A program made the translations under genes and the position numbers. The notes below the pieces were generated by a model. The model saw only the letters and a program-made list of their open reading frames with translations, was not told the DNA's origin and made no database searches. DNA of 64,000 bases from CAWAMR01 sp963783095 (GTDB lineage: Bacteria; Planctomycetota; Planctomycetia; Gemmatales; Gemmataceae). The stretch covers positions 280,414-344,413 of the forward strand of contig CAWAMR010000007.1 of assembly GCA_963783095.1 (NCBI GenBank), read 5' to 3'. Numbering within the stretch: position 1 is the first letter of the stretch; each line of letters begins with the position of its first letter. Of this stretch, positions 1 through 10,359 are shown one piece after another.

Positions 1-65
1 AATGCTTAACCCGGAAGTGCTTTTATTCAGTTGACAGAGTCCGTTTCAATCGAAGTAACTAAGGC

Positions 66-1760
66 ATGAAGCAGAAGAACCGGCACCTCACACTTGGCAC
101 CACCATAAGCATCGGTACATGGCTCATGCTGTGCCCTGCGGCATTCGCACAGATTATTCCCGGCCCGGCGGACGTGGGCAGGATCAGGCCCGAAGAAACA
201 CTACCGCCGCCAGATCACAGCAACGACCGGGAGGTGGCTTTGCCTTCCTTCGTAGTCACGACGACGATACCGGAAGCCGCCAAGGAGATTCATTTCATCC
301 TGAAGGAAATCCGCCTCGACGGCATGACGGCGTTTACGGCGCAGCAACTGGCCGACATCTACGCCCCGTACATGGGCCGGGAAGTGACGCTGGACGTTGC
401 CTGGATGATCGCAGGTGCCATCACCGAGCGTTACCGCAATGCCGGCTACTTTCTCTCGCGGGCATACCTGCCCCCGCAGGAGATCGACAACGGCGTGATA
501 ACCATCAAGGTCACCGAAGGCTATGTCGGCAAGGTGGACATGCCCGAGGACATCCGGGCTTCACGGGTGGTTAGGGCCTATATCAGTCGGTTGTTGGCGC
601 AAAGACCCTTAACGTCGGATGCGATGGAAAGGTTTCTGCTTCTCCTGAACGATCTGCCGGGATACGCTTTCAGCGGCACGCTTTCACCTTTGGAGGGAGC
701 CGATGAAGGTGCCGTAAGACTGACGCTGGTGCCCGTTCCCAAAGAAAGCAAGGGGTCGATCGGGTTCGATAATTACTCCTCGCGTTACCTGGGACCGAGC
801 GAATTCTCCGCCTCCTATTCGACCAGCCTGCTGCCGTTGCAACAAACCACGCTCACCGGCCTGTCGAGCGCGCCTGTCAACAAATTGCGTTACGGCACCG
901 TCGATCATTCCGCCGTCATAGCCCCCGACTTGACGCTCGATGCCAATGGCGGCGTCACCGAAGCTTATCCGGGATTCACGCTAAAGCGTTACGACATCGA
1001 CAGCACGGCAACTTCCGCCGGGGTTGCGCTTATCTACCAGTGGATTCGCCAGCGGCAGGAAAACCTATCGTTCAAACTTGACTTCGATGAAAGGGATGTC
1101 ATCAGCGACATCCTGCACACGCCGCTCACGCGCGACTATATCCGCGCTGTGCGCGCCAGCGTGACCGGCGACCTCACGGATCGCTGGCAGGGCTATAACA
1201 CCGGCACCTTGACCGTAAGCCAGGGAATCAATGGATTAGGTTCCAGCCAGAAAGGCGATCTCGACCTGTCGCGAGCACAGGCAAGGCCGGATTTTGCCAA
1301 GTTTGAATGGTCGCTGTCCCGCCTCCAGGGCATCACGAACGACTGGGCGGTGCAGATGGCCACCGCCGGGCAGTTATCCTCCGGCACGCTCTATTCGTCG
1401 GAGGAGTTCGGCTATGGCGGGCAGGCGTTCGGGCGCGCCTACGATTCGTCGGACATCACCGGCGACCGTGGCGTCAGCGGCTCGCTGGAACTGCGGTATA
1501 ACGGCTATGCCACCCTGCAACCCATCAGCCTCCAGCCCTATGCGTTCTACGACATTGGCGAGGTGTGGAACGATGCCATCGGTCAGGTCAAAAGCGAATC
1601 AGGTGCCTCCGCCGGTCTTGGCATCCGGGGCAATGGCCCATACGGTTTGAACGGCAATCTCGGGCTCGCCTGGCCGCTGACACGCGAGATCGCAACGCCC
1701 CTCTACCCCGGCGGCAAGGAAGGCCCCCGCATCCTGCTGCAAGTATCCAAGGGATTCTGA
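66..1760 (+). CDS. TpsB/ShlB-FhaC family outer-membrane transporter
   Basis: Two-partner-secretion pore that would export a large TpsA exoprotein across the outer membrane. An N-terminal signal peptide ends near AFA (residue 28). A POTRA-like domain follows at about 75-155 (FILKEIRLDGMTAF, then ERYRNAGYFLSRAYLPPQ and VITIKVTEGYVGKV), with a second POTRA-like part to about 225. The rest is a beta-barrel region that ends in a terminal Phe (LLQVSKGF), as expected for BAM substrates. At 564 aa it has normal family length. The ATG follows a weak AAGG. No TpsA gene lies downstream, where the next gene is convergent; a partner could lie upstream of the window. The family call is firm and the cargo unknown. 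Confidence 0.88.
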   Translation: MKQKNRHLTLGTTISIGTWLMLCPAAFAQIIPGPADVGRIRPEETLPPPDHSNDREVALPSFVVTTTIPEAAKEIHFILKEIRLDGMTAFTAQQLADIYAPYMGREVTLDVAWMIAGAITERYRNAGYFLSRAYLPPQEIDNGVITIKVTEGYVGKVDMPEDIRASRVVRAYISRLLAQRPLTSDAMERFLLLLNDLPGYAFSGTLSPLEGADEGAVRLTLVPVPKESKGSIGFDNYSSRYLGPSEFSASYSTSLLPLQQTTLTGLSSAPVNKLRYGTVDHSAVIAPDLTLDANGGVTEAYPGFTLKRYDIDSTATSAGVALIYQWIRQRQENLSFKLDFDERDVISDILHTPLTRDYIRAVRASVTGDLTDRWQGYNTGTLTVSQGINGLGSSQKGDLDLSRAQARPDFAKFEWSLSRLQGITNDWAVQMATAGQLSSGTLYSSEEFGYGGQAFGRAYDSSDITGDRGVSGSLELRYNGYATLQPISLQPYAFYDIGEVWNDAIGQVKSESGASAGLGIRGNGPYGLNGNLGLAWPLTREIATPLYPGGKEGPRILLQVSKGF

Positions 1761-1867
1761 TGGTTGTGGCCATTTGCGGGCATGACAGCACTATGACGCG
1801 AAACTTGGCAAGTGGTCTCTATCCACTCGCGGCATATGGTCTTGCTTACCGGAACGGGCCATTTGCC

Positions 1868-3130
1868 TCACTCAAAGAGGCGGCTTTGGATCAACCGCTT
1901 GTTCAGGTCGAGCCAGTCCCGATACTCAACGCCAATCCGGAAGTGCGCGGATTGGTCGAAGGGTCGAGGAGCTTGGAAAGATCGGCATAAAGAGGAGCCT
2001 TGGCAAGCAACTCCTTGTCCGAGAGGACGCTGGAACGCACCGGCAGGAGATACTGGGACGGCTTATCGCCTGCGGGTAGTAAACACTCAAGAACCGTGTC
2101 TTTGGTTGCGCAGAGGTTGGCAAGTTCCACCGCCAGCTTTCTGCGTTCTCCACGGACGTTCGTGTTCACTCCGAGCATATCGACAAACAAGCTGTTCACC
2201 CGGTTCTGGTCGGCCATGGGTAAATCGCGGACTGCGCAGATTGGCGTGGATATCCTTCGGGATGAAATAGAGCCGTTCGCTGTAACCGACCAATGCCCGC
2301 CCCTTACCGGCTCCGAACCATGCAGGTCGTTTGGGTGGAGCGCCGTAGGGTTCGGTAAACAGGGCTTGGGGCTTGCCGGCAGTGCGGGCGAGTAGCCTCA
2401 GATCATTCAGCCCGCCCGTGTCGAGTTCAATGGCGGTGGGCAATTTCGGGCGGACGGTGTATTTTCCGGTCAGGTCGGCGAACGCATCGAGATAGAGGCA
2501 AGCGCAGTCAGTGCCGCCCGACATGTCGATGAGCAGTCCTTTCCCGTCTTCCGGAACGGGCTCCTTTTGTCCCTCCATCAATTTCCTCGGACCATCGCCG
2601 AGCACTTTATGCAGGCCCGGCAACCCCACGGCCTCGGCCAACTCCTTATCGTCCTTGCGATAGATCAGCACATAGGTGCAGGCTAAGCGTGGGATCGCGT
2701 AGACCCGTCCATCCACCAAACTGCCCTTCCAGGCAAAGTCGAGGATGTCTTCCGATTGTTGAACCTCGTCCTGCGATAATGGACTGACAAAGTTGTTTCG
2801 GACGTAGTATTCAAGACCGATCGAGTCGAACTCGAACACGTCGAGGTCGTCGGGCGGATCCTGCTTGTAGGAATCGAACTTCGAGCCGTCCACGAATTCC
2901 AGGGGAACGTCGGGATGAAGTTGCTTCCACCGTTTCGAGATTATCTGCTGGATCAATGCCGGATCAGGGACGTAGGGGAAAAGGCTGATGCGAAGGGGGC
3001 GTTGCCGGGGTGTCGCCGGAGGGTCGGCAGCGGGAACAGGAGCCGGGTCAAGAATTCCCGCAATGGTTCCGATAGACAGGAAAGCGGCGAGAACCGCCCA
3101 CGTCAATCGCCGAGATGAAAACACCATCAA
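1868..3130 (-). CDS. Secreted thiaminase I-like protein (thiamine pyridinylase fold), frameshifted
   Basis: Periplasmic-binding-protein-fold protein resembling thiaminase I, which exchanges the thiazole of thiamine for a nucleophile. Visible: a signal peptide (about 1-35), RPLRISLFPYVPDPA at the start of the mature part, and IPRLACTYVLIYRKDD, whose Cys (about residue 151) sits where the family has its catalytic Cys. MSGGTDCACLYLDAF follows. A one-base insertion near 2235 shifts the frame (DIHANL to AVRDLPMADQNRV). A second shift near 1935 restores GVEYRDWLDLNKRLIQ and a stop at 1868. The joined length of about 415 aa fits the family. A plain ABC solute-binding protein is the alternative, but no permease is adjacent. 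Confidence 0.65.
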
Positions 3131-3294
3131 TGCACTCCTATTGAGGACAATTCCTGCGGGTTATCATAGCATTGGTTCAAGATATAAAACCTTTTTTGCG
3201 CTCAACCCCTGCACTGGATTTGAGAAATAACAGTCCGACAGAGGCGATTTCTGCATCCCTCTCACTTCTACTTGCCGGATTTCGGTTGGCGAGT

Positions 3295-5943
3295 TTAGAG
3301 ACTCTTTTTTGTGGGGATGCCTATTTCTGTTAAGCGCTTCTGCAATTCTGTCACACGCTCGCGATAGATGGGTTTGTCCTTGTGAATCTTGGCCAATGCC
3401 TCCATATCGCTCACAGCTTGTTCCAGCATCGTTCGCCCATTGATCGGATCACCGGTCTTGGCTCGGTAATACCCAACCCATCCGTCGTTCATGATTCCTT
3501 CGCTATCCATCTGCGGTGTCAACTGCCTGAGAGCTTTACGGATTTTCTGGTGCGCGTCCTTCGCTTTCTCCTCAAGTGCTAGAGCCTGTTTGTAATCTCC
3601 AAGCTGGGCGGCGATACGTCCTTGATTGTGAAATATGTGTGCGCCAAGTTGAATCCATCCGGCGTTCTTCGGATCGATTCCGTTCAGGTACGTCGCATAT
3701 TTCAAAGCTACCCCGTACTGTTTCTGAGCATTCCCGTAGAGTATTTCCTTTTCCTTACGTCCGAGGACGCGATCGCCTGCAATCGAATAGAGATTGCCAT
3801 ACCAGTTGTACGCATCGCAGGCTTCTTTCTTGAAAACAGTCCGGCTGGGAAACTGATTGATGAGTGCATTCACTTGCCCGATGGCATCGACAAGATCCAT
3901 TTCGGCGATGGCAGCTTTGTCGCTGAGTTCTTTCGCAGACTGGACGGTGGCCGTCTTGAACTGGTGGGTCTTGGATATTCCCCGGTTGATGCACAGACGA
4001 TAAAGCGTCATATTCAGAAACAGCCGGGAGGAATGATTGGGGGGCTGCTCTTTGAGCAGTGTTTGCAATTGCTTGATACAGCCATCGAATACGTCGATCG
4101 ATTGTTTGAAGTCGTTGCGGTCCTGGAGAATCAGCCCGAGGAGCATGGGAAACGCTTCGATTTCACCGGTGGTGGCATACGTTGTGACCTTTTTGCCGAG
4201 ATCGATGGTTTTCCTCGCAAGCGTTTCTGCTCCGTCAAGGTTGCCCTCATCGAAGCGCAGTCCAGCCAGTATTCCCTGTGCCCGCCAACGCGCATAGATC
4301 GAGAGTTGTTCATCCGCAAACTCCTCTCCCAGAATAGCAAGGTATGCGCTGATTGCTTTGGCTGATTCCTCGGCTTTTTCCATTCGTCTCTGGTGACGGG
4401 CTACTTCGATAATTTCTGCGTGGCCCAATGCACATTCCGCTACAAAGAGCAGTCGCTCTAAGCGGATCTCGGATGACGCAAGGGCATCACATTCCTTGTT
4501 CCTCTTGTCCCATGCCAGCAACGCGGCATCGGTTTCACCCAGCAGGTTATGGACGGAGGCGAGGTATCCCAGAAGCCTTACATACACGATTCTGTCACCC
4601 GGCGAGGGACTTAACCGTTCATCCTCGATCGCCTGCTGAATCCGCTCATAGAGTGAGACAAGCCAAGCGCGTTCTTCGGGGATGAGGTTGCCTCCGAGGA
4701 CAGTGCTTAAATTCCCGAAATGCTTCAGTGTGCTATCTATCACAGCCATCATACGGTCGCGGCTATGAATCGCTGCGATCTTCATGGCCGCCTCGTCCTT
4801 GCGAGCATTCTGGGCTGCCAATCGGGCGTTGTCTGCTTCGGTTGCTTTTTGGAGGGCGTCTTGTTTGGCGATTTCAAGCTCATGGTTGACCTTGGAGAGG
4901 GCCTCGGCATGGAACCTCTCTTTGACATACAGGGTAACGGCAATGCAGAGCAATGCGATAGCGGCAACCGCCGCGACGGCGATGCGACGAACATTCTTTC
5001 GGATGAATCGGTGTCCACGGTCAGATAGGCTTTCCCGAAAACCCGGTATCGGCGAGTCGTCGAGCCAAGCGCGAAGGAGTTCCGCGAATTCACCGGCGGA
5101 TTTCGCGCGGCGTTTTTCGTACTCGAATTCCAATCCACCCATGCAGATGTAATCAAGTGCGTCCGGCACCAGCGGATTGATCGACGAGGGAACAGGGCAA
5201 GGCTTGCCTTGTCGGCGATCGATCTGGTCTGTGGCTTCCGGCGCAGGGGGGGTGCCCGTCAGAGTGCAGTAGAGAAGCGATCCCAATGCGTAAATATCAG
5301 CGAGACGGCGATCGCCCGCGCGGGTTCACTTGCAACTTCGGGTCGGCGGTTGCGGGAGAATTCGCAACAGCGTCGCCGGGAGCCGTGCGGTATTCGCTGT
5401 TACGTTTTGCCTTAAATCGAACCGCCAATCCCCAATCGACGATGACCGGGCGATGGGCCAGGTTCACAATCACATTTTCCGGCTTGAGGTCGCCATGCGC
5501 AACGCCGTGGTCGTGGAACTGCGCTGCACGGTGTCCGCGATGGCAATGATGAGCCGCAGGCCGCGCGTAAAGATCGGATTGTCGCGCGTCATCCGACGAT
5601 CGAACGCTGAGCCTTGGTGGAACGCGGCGATATCGTTCGCCAAGGTCGCACCTTCGATGTACTCCATCACGAAATAAGGCGGGACCGGAGCTGCTGAGCC
5701 CCCCGTTCCCGCTTCGATCGGTTTAGGCCGAAACTCGCGGTCGAATACTTTGGGCACGCAAGGGTCGTCGATGCTCGCGAGGATCGTCAACTCGCGTTTG
5801 AACCGCCGAAGGGTGTTGTCCGCGTATCGTTCCTTGAGTTGCTTCTTCGCCACCTGTCGATTCAGTTTGAGATCATCGACCAGCCATACTTCAGCGAAAC
5901 CGCCTTCGCCGAAGCGCCGGTCTGGCCGATAGCGCTTCGTCAT
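3295..5943 (-). CDS. Membrane-anchored Ser/Thr protein kinase with C-terminal TPR-like region, frameshifted
   Basis: Hanks-type kinase of about 880 aa. The N-lobe has FGEGGFAEVWLVDD as glycine loop and RQVAKKQLKER with the ATP-binding Lys. Across a frameshift near 5535 the catalytic loop reads HGDLKPEN and the magnesium loop DWG, so it is a non-RD kinase with DWG in place of DFG, common in planctomycetes. A further shift near 5290-5400 leads into LGSLLYCTLTG. One membrane helix (IAVAAVAAIALLCIAVTLYV, 4915-4975) separates the kinase from a coiled coil and a long helical TPR-like region. Start 5943 (MTKRYRPDRRFG) is preferred over the longer 6021 start because homology begins there. It lies 65 bp after a small unknown gene and a broken sigma gene, suggesting a sigma/kinase signalling module. 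Confidence 0.82.
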
Positions 5944-6007
5944 TGTTGCGATCCAGCGGAGGGAGTGATTGAGGCGACGGCAGGAAAGATTGTACCCGAA
6001 GAAAGGA

Positions 6008-6509
6008 CTAGCGCGAAGCACCTCTTCTCGGCGTCAGTTCCGGCGAGTTCAGGACGTGATCGGTAAAGGCGGTCTTGAGTTTGTCATCGGCATCGGGAAA
6101 TACCGCTGCAAAGGCTTGCTCTAAGGCGGTGCGCAGCCTCGATGCAGCCGGGGCATCGGCAGGGCGTATAGCCTCCCAGGCGCGGCCACGCAACGACGTC
6201 AAGGAGGCGCGTGCGCGGGCATACACTTCTTCATTGCTCTGGCCGGAATGCGGCCGGAGCAGGAAGCGTGACCAAAAATCGCTGTCGTAGTTCGTTACAT
6301 CTTGCAGAAGGACCGGTTTCGTTGCCTTGTTCCAGGGCCGTCGTGAGCTTCGCCAGCATGCGTTCTTCGTCGCGTTCTAAGATTGAAGGATCCTTCCCTT
6401 CCAGCGGGGGATAGCGCACTTCAAGCTTTGGAGGGCCGTCATCCTTGCCCTCGTCAAGACGGACATAAAAGGTGCTCTTTCCTTCTTTGAACTGGAGACG
6501 AAGGGGCAT
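6008..6509 (-). CDS. Hypothetical protein between sigma factor and kinase, frameshifted
   Basis: I do not recognise this family. The first part (MPLRLQFKEGKSTFYVRLDEG) is followed by a charged helical stretch. The reading frame has to change near 6235, where FRPEQ-stop in one frame continues as QSNEEVYARARASLTSL in the other, giving about 165 aa and a stop at 6008. There are no membrane helices or Cys clusters. It lies between the sigma gene (88 bp upstream) and the kinase (65 bp downstream) on the same strand, so it is probably cotranscribed and part of the same signalling unit. Confidence 0.55.
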
Positions 6510-6996
6510 GAAACCAACGCTGTTTCGTTGTAGACTCGGCGCAGGCTAACACCGAGTGCGTGATTTGTCAATCAACGCGCCATTGCGGATTGAGGGTCAC
6601 TCCGTCTGGCCGTCAGCAAGCCTCCGGTGTGCGCTTTCGAGCGCGTATTTGACCTGATCGCGAGTGAGATCCAACGCATAGGCGATTTCCTCTTGCGACA
6701 GGCGGTTTTTTTCGCTGAGAATGAAGCAGGTTCTTTCACGAGGGGATAGGCGGTGGAGTGCGCTTTCGGCTCTTTCCCGAAGCGCTCTGCTTCCTCTTCC
6801 AAGTCAAGTGTTTCCGTTCCGGTCTGCTCTTTTGCCAGCGATTCGGCGTTTTCGAGTGGGACATGCTGTTGTCGTTCCTGCTGTCGGCGACGAATGGCAT
6901 CTAGCAGGCGATAGCGCACCCTCTTTCGCGGTAGCTGTCTAATCTCTGAAAGTTGGTGTACCAAAGCTCGGCGGGATTGGGTAGATTTGTCGTGGC

Positions 6997-8555
6997 ATGG
7001 ATGCCATCAACCAACTCCGAGAAGATGTCCGAGACGGACGAGTCTCTGCTGAAAGCCTCGTCGATTGGGTCGTGCGCCTTCAGCAACAACTCCAAGCGGC
7101 CCAGCAACAACTCCAAGCGGCCCAGCAACAACTCCAAGCGGCCCAGCAACAACTCCAAGCGGCCCAGCAGCGTATCGAGGATCTTGAGAAAAAGCTGGGG
7201 GATTCCGGCACTCCCAAGATCGATCAACCCTTTTCCGTCCATGCCGAAGAAAAGCGGCAAGAGGCGCGCGGCAAGAAAATACGCCCAAAGAAGCCAAAAG
7301 GTCGGCGGGGCCGCTTGACCACGGCGGAAAAGCTGGCCAAAGCCGAGCGCATCGAGAAAGTTTACCCCGAAGGCATCGATCCGGGCGCTTGTCAACTCTC
7401 GCACACGCGAGCGGTTTGGCGTATGGAACAAGGTCGCTCCGTGCTGGTCGCCTACGAAATTTATCGCGGTCCGGGCAGTCAATATGGCAAGATACCCGGC
7501 GTTCTGGGCCGCAGCGAATTCGGTCTGGAGATTGTCGTATCCATCGCCTATTTGATCCAGATCGTCGGCTTGTCGTTCGACAAAGTCTGTTCCATCCTCC
7601 AGTTTTTGCAGAACCTGCCTCTGAAGAAATCGCAGGCGGATGCCGTGCTGCGTCAGTTGTCCCGCTATTGGGAAAAGGAGTTCGACAGGCTCTGCTTGCT
7701 CGTGGCCAATTCGGCGATCGTCCATGCCGACGAAACCGGTTGGAGCATCAACAGCGTCTGGGCCTTTCTCTCGGAGAAAGCCCGAATCATCTGGTTCGGA
7801 GTTCATAAAGACGCCGAGACCTTGCGGATGATCCTCGATCCGGACACCTTTGCGGGCATCCTGATCAGCGACGATGCCGCCGTGTATGCGCACTTCACCC
7901 GGTCGCAGAAATGCTGGGCTCATTTGCTCCGCAAGGCGATCAAACTCAGCCTGGGTGATCCCGAGAATTCCAAGTATCGGCAACTCACGGATGAACTGTT
8001 GGCGATCTATCGCGAGGCCCGTCGCGTCCAAGTCGATGGCCGCCTGGGGAATGCGGGTCGAGCCGCGAAAGTGACGGTGCTGGAGAACCGCGTTATCGAA
8101 TTGTGCGGCTGGTCGTGGCTGCACAACGAAGGGCCGATCGCCGGCCTTGAAGACGACTTCCGCCTGCTTACGTCGGAACTGATGGACCTGTTGTTTCAGA
8201 AGCAGCTTTTTACCTTCGTGACGGAGCCGGCCGCGACCCAGCCCAACGGTCAAACCGTGCCGGTCCCCGGAACCAATAACGAAGCCGAGCGAACGCTCCG
8301 GCCCAGTGCCGAGGCGCGAAACACGGGCGCACCAACAAGACCAGCACGGGGGCTCGGCGGCGAACCGTACTCACCAGTGTCTTGGAGTCGCTACGATTGT
8401 ATTTGCCGATTTTCTCACTCAAGAGCGTGCTTGAGGAAATGACACGCTGGTGGGAGGTCGGGCAAAGTTGCTTCCAGGAACTGGTGCAGAAACTCAACCT
8501 GCAAATGCCCGAGCAATCGATTCTCGATCGCCTGCTGCCGAAGCCAAGCGGCTAA
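6997..8555 (+). CDS. IS66-family transposase (TnpC-type), frameshifted near C-terminus
   Basis: DDE transposase of about 519 aa. The N-terminus is a Gln-rich coiled coil containing four copies of QLQAAQQ. The catalytic core shows VHADETGWSINSVWAF (first Asp), ILISDDAAVYAHF (second Asp) and NNEAERTLRP (Glu). After that Glu a one-base shift near 8310 is needed to continue with RTNKTSTGARRRTVLTSVLE and to end at PKPSG (stop 8553-8555). The unshifted frame would run out at 8442 with unrelated residues. The start at 6997 follows the left inverted repeat by 66 bp. Confidence 0.9.
7081..7164 (+). repeat. 21-bp tandem repeat, four copies, in transposase coiled coil
   Basis: Four identical 21-bp units (beginning CAGCAACAACTCCAAG) encode QQLQAAQ heptads. 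The unit equals exactly one heptad, so copy-number change lengthens the coiled coil without shifting frame. Identity between units indicates recent expansion. Confidence 0.9.
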
Positions 8556-9360
8556 AAAGAGTTCCTGCCTGTCGATTCCCAAGATTTTCCTGATTCCCGA
8601 TCCAAGTCCATGCGATCCTGACCAAGACTCAGGCTGCGATGCTGCGCAGCGAAACTTCATGGGGTTGAGGGTCTATAGCCGCCTAACCGCTCGCGACACT
8701 CCAACGCGCACAGGGAAGCTATTAATCATCTAATCCATAGAATGGACAGCTACCTTTCGCGTCCATGTGACGAGTTTCTCCGAAGCCGAGTCATCCTCGC
8801 GAAGCCAGCGGATGAAATCGGAGGCTTTCTCCCAAATTTCGTGGGCGATGGTGCCCTCCGTCGTGAAGCTCGCGACATCGGCGAATTGCCCTTCGAGTAA
8901 CCGCTTTGTTTCGTAATCCGCGCCAACGTATATCAGCGCTCTCAGATCGTCCTGACAGTTATCGGCGTTGTTCAGCGATTCACGCGTGATTTCCAGCCAA
9001 TGCTTCAAATCCGGTTGGACCGTCCGATTGCGTTCCCGGGCATCAGGTAAAGCGGCAGCAGTTGGTCATGATCGAGTCGTTTTGGCATTTCCATTGTTCA
9101 GTCTCGTTGCTGAGCCATCAAGGACATCTCAACTCACTGGCGTCCGCCAGACGGCGATTGGGGAAAATTATTTTATTTTTTCCGCGAACATGGCCGCACT
9201 GCGTTCGCTGCTTGCCAAAAATTCTAGCCTCGGAAAACCAGAAAAAAAGAATTTCCCCTTTTTGCTTCACCGGCTCCGCTAAAAGGGTGAGCAATCAACC
9301 TAATGCCTTTTGGAAACATAACCAGCAAAGGTTTCAACGACAGACAGGAGGTGGGCTTCC

Positions 9361-10159
9361 ATGCGGCCAACGGTCGAAAGCAAGCCGATAACGTCGCTCA
9401 AGCCCGATCCGAACCAGCCGAGAAAGCAGTTCAACGACGACGAGTTGCGGCTGCTGGGCGAGTCCCTGAAGGTCAAGCAGATCCACCCGCTGCTGGTGCG
9501 TCCTGACGGGACCATCATCGATGGTGAACGGCGGTGGCGGGCGGCTGGAAAAACCGGGATCAACGCACTCGATGTGATCGTCACCAAGGAGCAGTTGACC
9601 CCGTCGCAGATTGCGGAAATCCAGATTATCTCTGCGATGCACCGCGAAGGTCTGACCGGTTACGAGCAATGGCAAGCCATCGAACGGCTGGTCGAACTCA
9701 ATCCGGGATGGCACGGCAAGGACATTGCCAGGGCGACTCCAGATCGATCCGAGCATGATCGTCCGGCTTCGCTCGCCGGGCAAGTGTATCAAGGCAGTGC
9801 AGGAGGCATTCGCGTCGGGCCTGATAGGGGTATCGGATGTTTACGCGATGAGCAGGGGCAACGAACAGCAACAGCACGAGTTGCTTGCCGCCAAACTCAA
9901 CGGAGCGTCACGAAACGACATCGAGCATGCGGCGCAGAAGTGGCGCAACGGTAACACCCCAGCGGTCAGGCTGAGCCGTGCCAAGCTACTGCTGCCTTCG
10001 GGCATCAGCATCACGGTCGCAGGGTCGGACTTGGCGCTCGACGATTTGATCGAGGCTTTGTCCGAAGCGCAAAAGGGCGCGAAACGCGCCCGCGAATCGG
10101 GATTGAACATCAAAACAATGGCCGCCGTGTTCCGCGATCAGGCGAAAGCAGGTGGATGA
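9361..10159 (+). CDS. ParB-like nuclease/partition domain protein, frameshifted
   Basis: ParB/RepB/Spo0J-type protein of about 265 aa. N-terminal ParB box: SLKPDPNQPRKQF, then HPLLVRPDGTIIDGERRWRAA, the conserved GERRWRA motif. An HTH region follows (LTGYEQWQAIERLVEL, then after a frameshift near 9735 GRLQIDPSMIVRLRS). The shift is one surplus base in GCCAGGGCGAC. The ATG at 9361 has a strong AGGAGGTG Shine-Dalgarno. Its stop overlaps the next start. No ParA is present. As first gene of the block running to the integrase it may serve partition, or transcription control of the element. Confidence 0.75.
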
Positions 10160-10356
10160 TGCTCTCGGCCTCCCTCATCCACGACCATGCCTTCGTCATG
10201 GCGACGGCGCTGGTCGAGATCATCTCGTCGTGCGTGCGACCGGAGGAGGAACGCGAAGCGTTTACCCTCTTTTACGAAGTGTGCAGGTCCGGCATCGAAG
10301 AGTACGAGTTGAAGGCCGCTCGTATCCGAAGGACCATCACGCCGTCACGGAATTGA
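10156..10356 (+). CDS. Small hypothetical protein between parB-like and virD4-like genes
   Basis: A 66-aa acidic-helical protein (MMLSASLIHDHAFVMATALV then CVRPEEEREAF) that I do not recognise. The start ATGATG overlaps the ParB stop (TGA at 10157-10159), and the stop lies 3 bp before the VirD4-like start, so translation is probably coupled within one operon. Confidence 0.55.
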   Translation: MMLSASLIHDHAFVMATALVEIISSCVRPEEEREAFTLFYEVCRSGIEEYELKAARIRRTITPSRN

Positions 10357-10359
10357 CCC

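Larger units (their letters stand above)
6931..8753. mobile_element. IS66-family insertion sequence with 8-bp target duplication
   Basis: Termini: the left end begins GTAGCTGTCTAATCTC and the right end, read inward on the minus strand, begins GTAGCTGTCCATTC, a short terminal inverted repeat. Both ends are flanked by the direct repeat CTTTCGCG (6923-6930 and 8754-8761), and 8-bp duplications are typical of IS66. Length is 1823 bp with a single transposase gene and no tnpA/tnpB, as in the one-gene IS66 branch (ISBst12-like). It interrupts a sigma-factor gene, and excision plus loss of one repeat restores that gene in frame. Confidence 0.9.
6597..9094 (-). pseudogene. Sigma-70-family sigma factor split by IS66 insertion
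   Basis: Removing the element at 6931-8753 and one copy of the 8-bp target duplication rejoins one frame across the junction (KLVTWTRK + RVRYRLLDAIRRR). The product starts MEMPKRLDHDQLLPLYLM, has a region-2-like helix (IAHEIWEKASDFIRWLR then the junction) and, after a frameshift near 6780, a clear region 4 (LHRLSPRERTCFILSEKN, QEEIAYALDLTRDQVKYALE). Another shift lies near 9040. The restored length is about 225 aa. The insertion falls between regions 2 and 4, so the factor is inactive here unless the element excises. It heads the gene set with 6008-6509 and the kinase. Confidence 0.8.

Noticed and set aside
7081..7164. Possible CRISPR array from the regular 21-bp repeat
   Set aside because: Units are contiguous without spacers and encode coiled-coil heptads in the transposase.
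6901..8253. Long minus-strand ORF of 450 codons opposite the IS66 transposase
   Set aside because: Antisense shadow of the transposase; composition follows the complementary coding strand and it has no recognisable domain.
8730..9008. Stand-alone 92-aa hypothetical gene on the minus strand
   Set aside because: It is the 5' half of the sigma factor interrupted by the IS66 element; its last codons belong to the element end.
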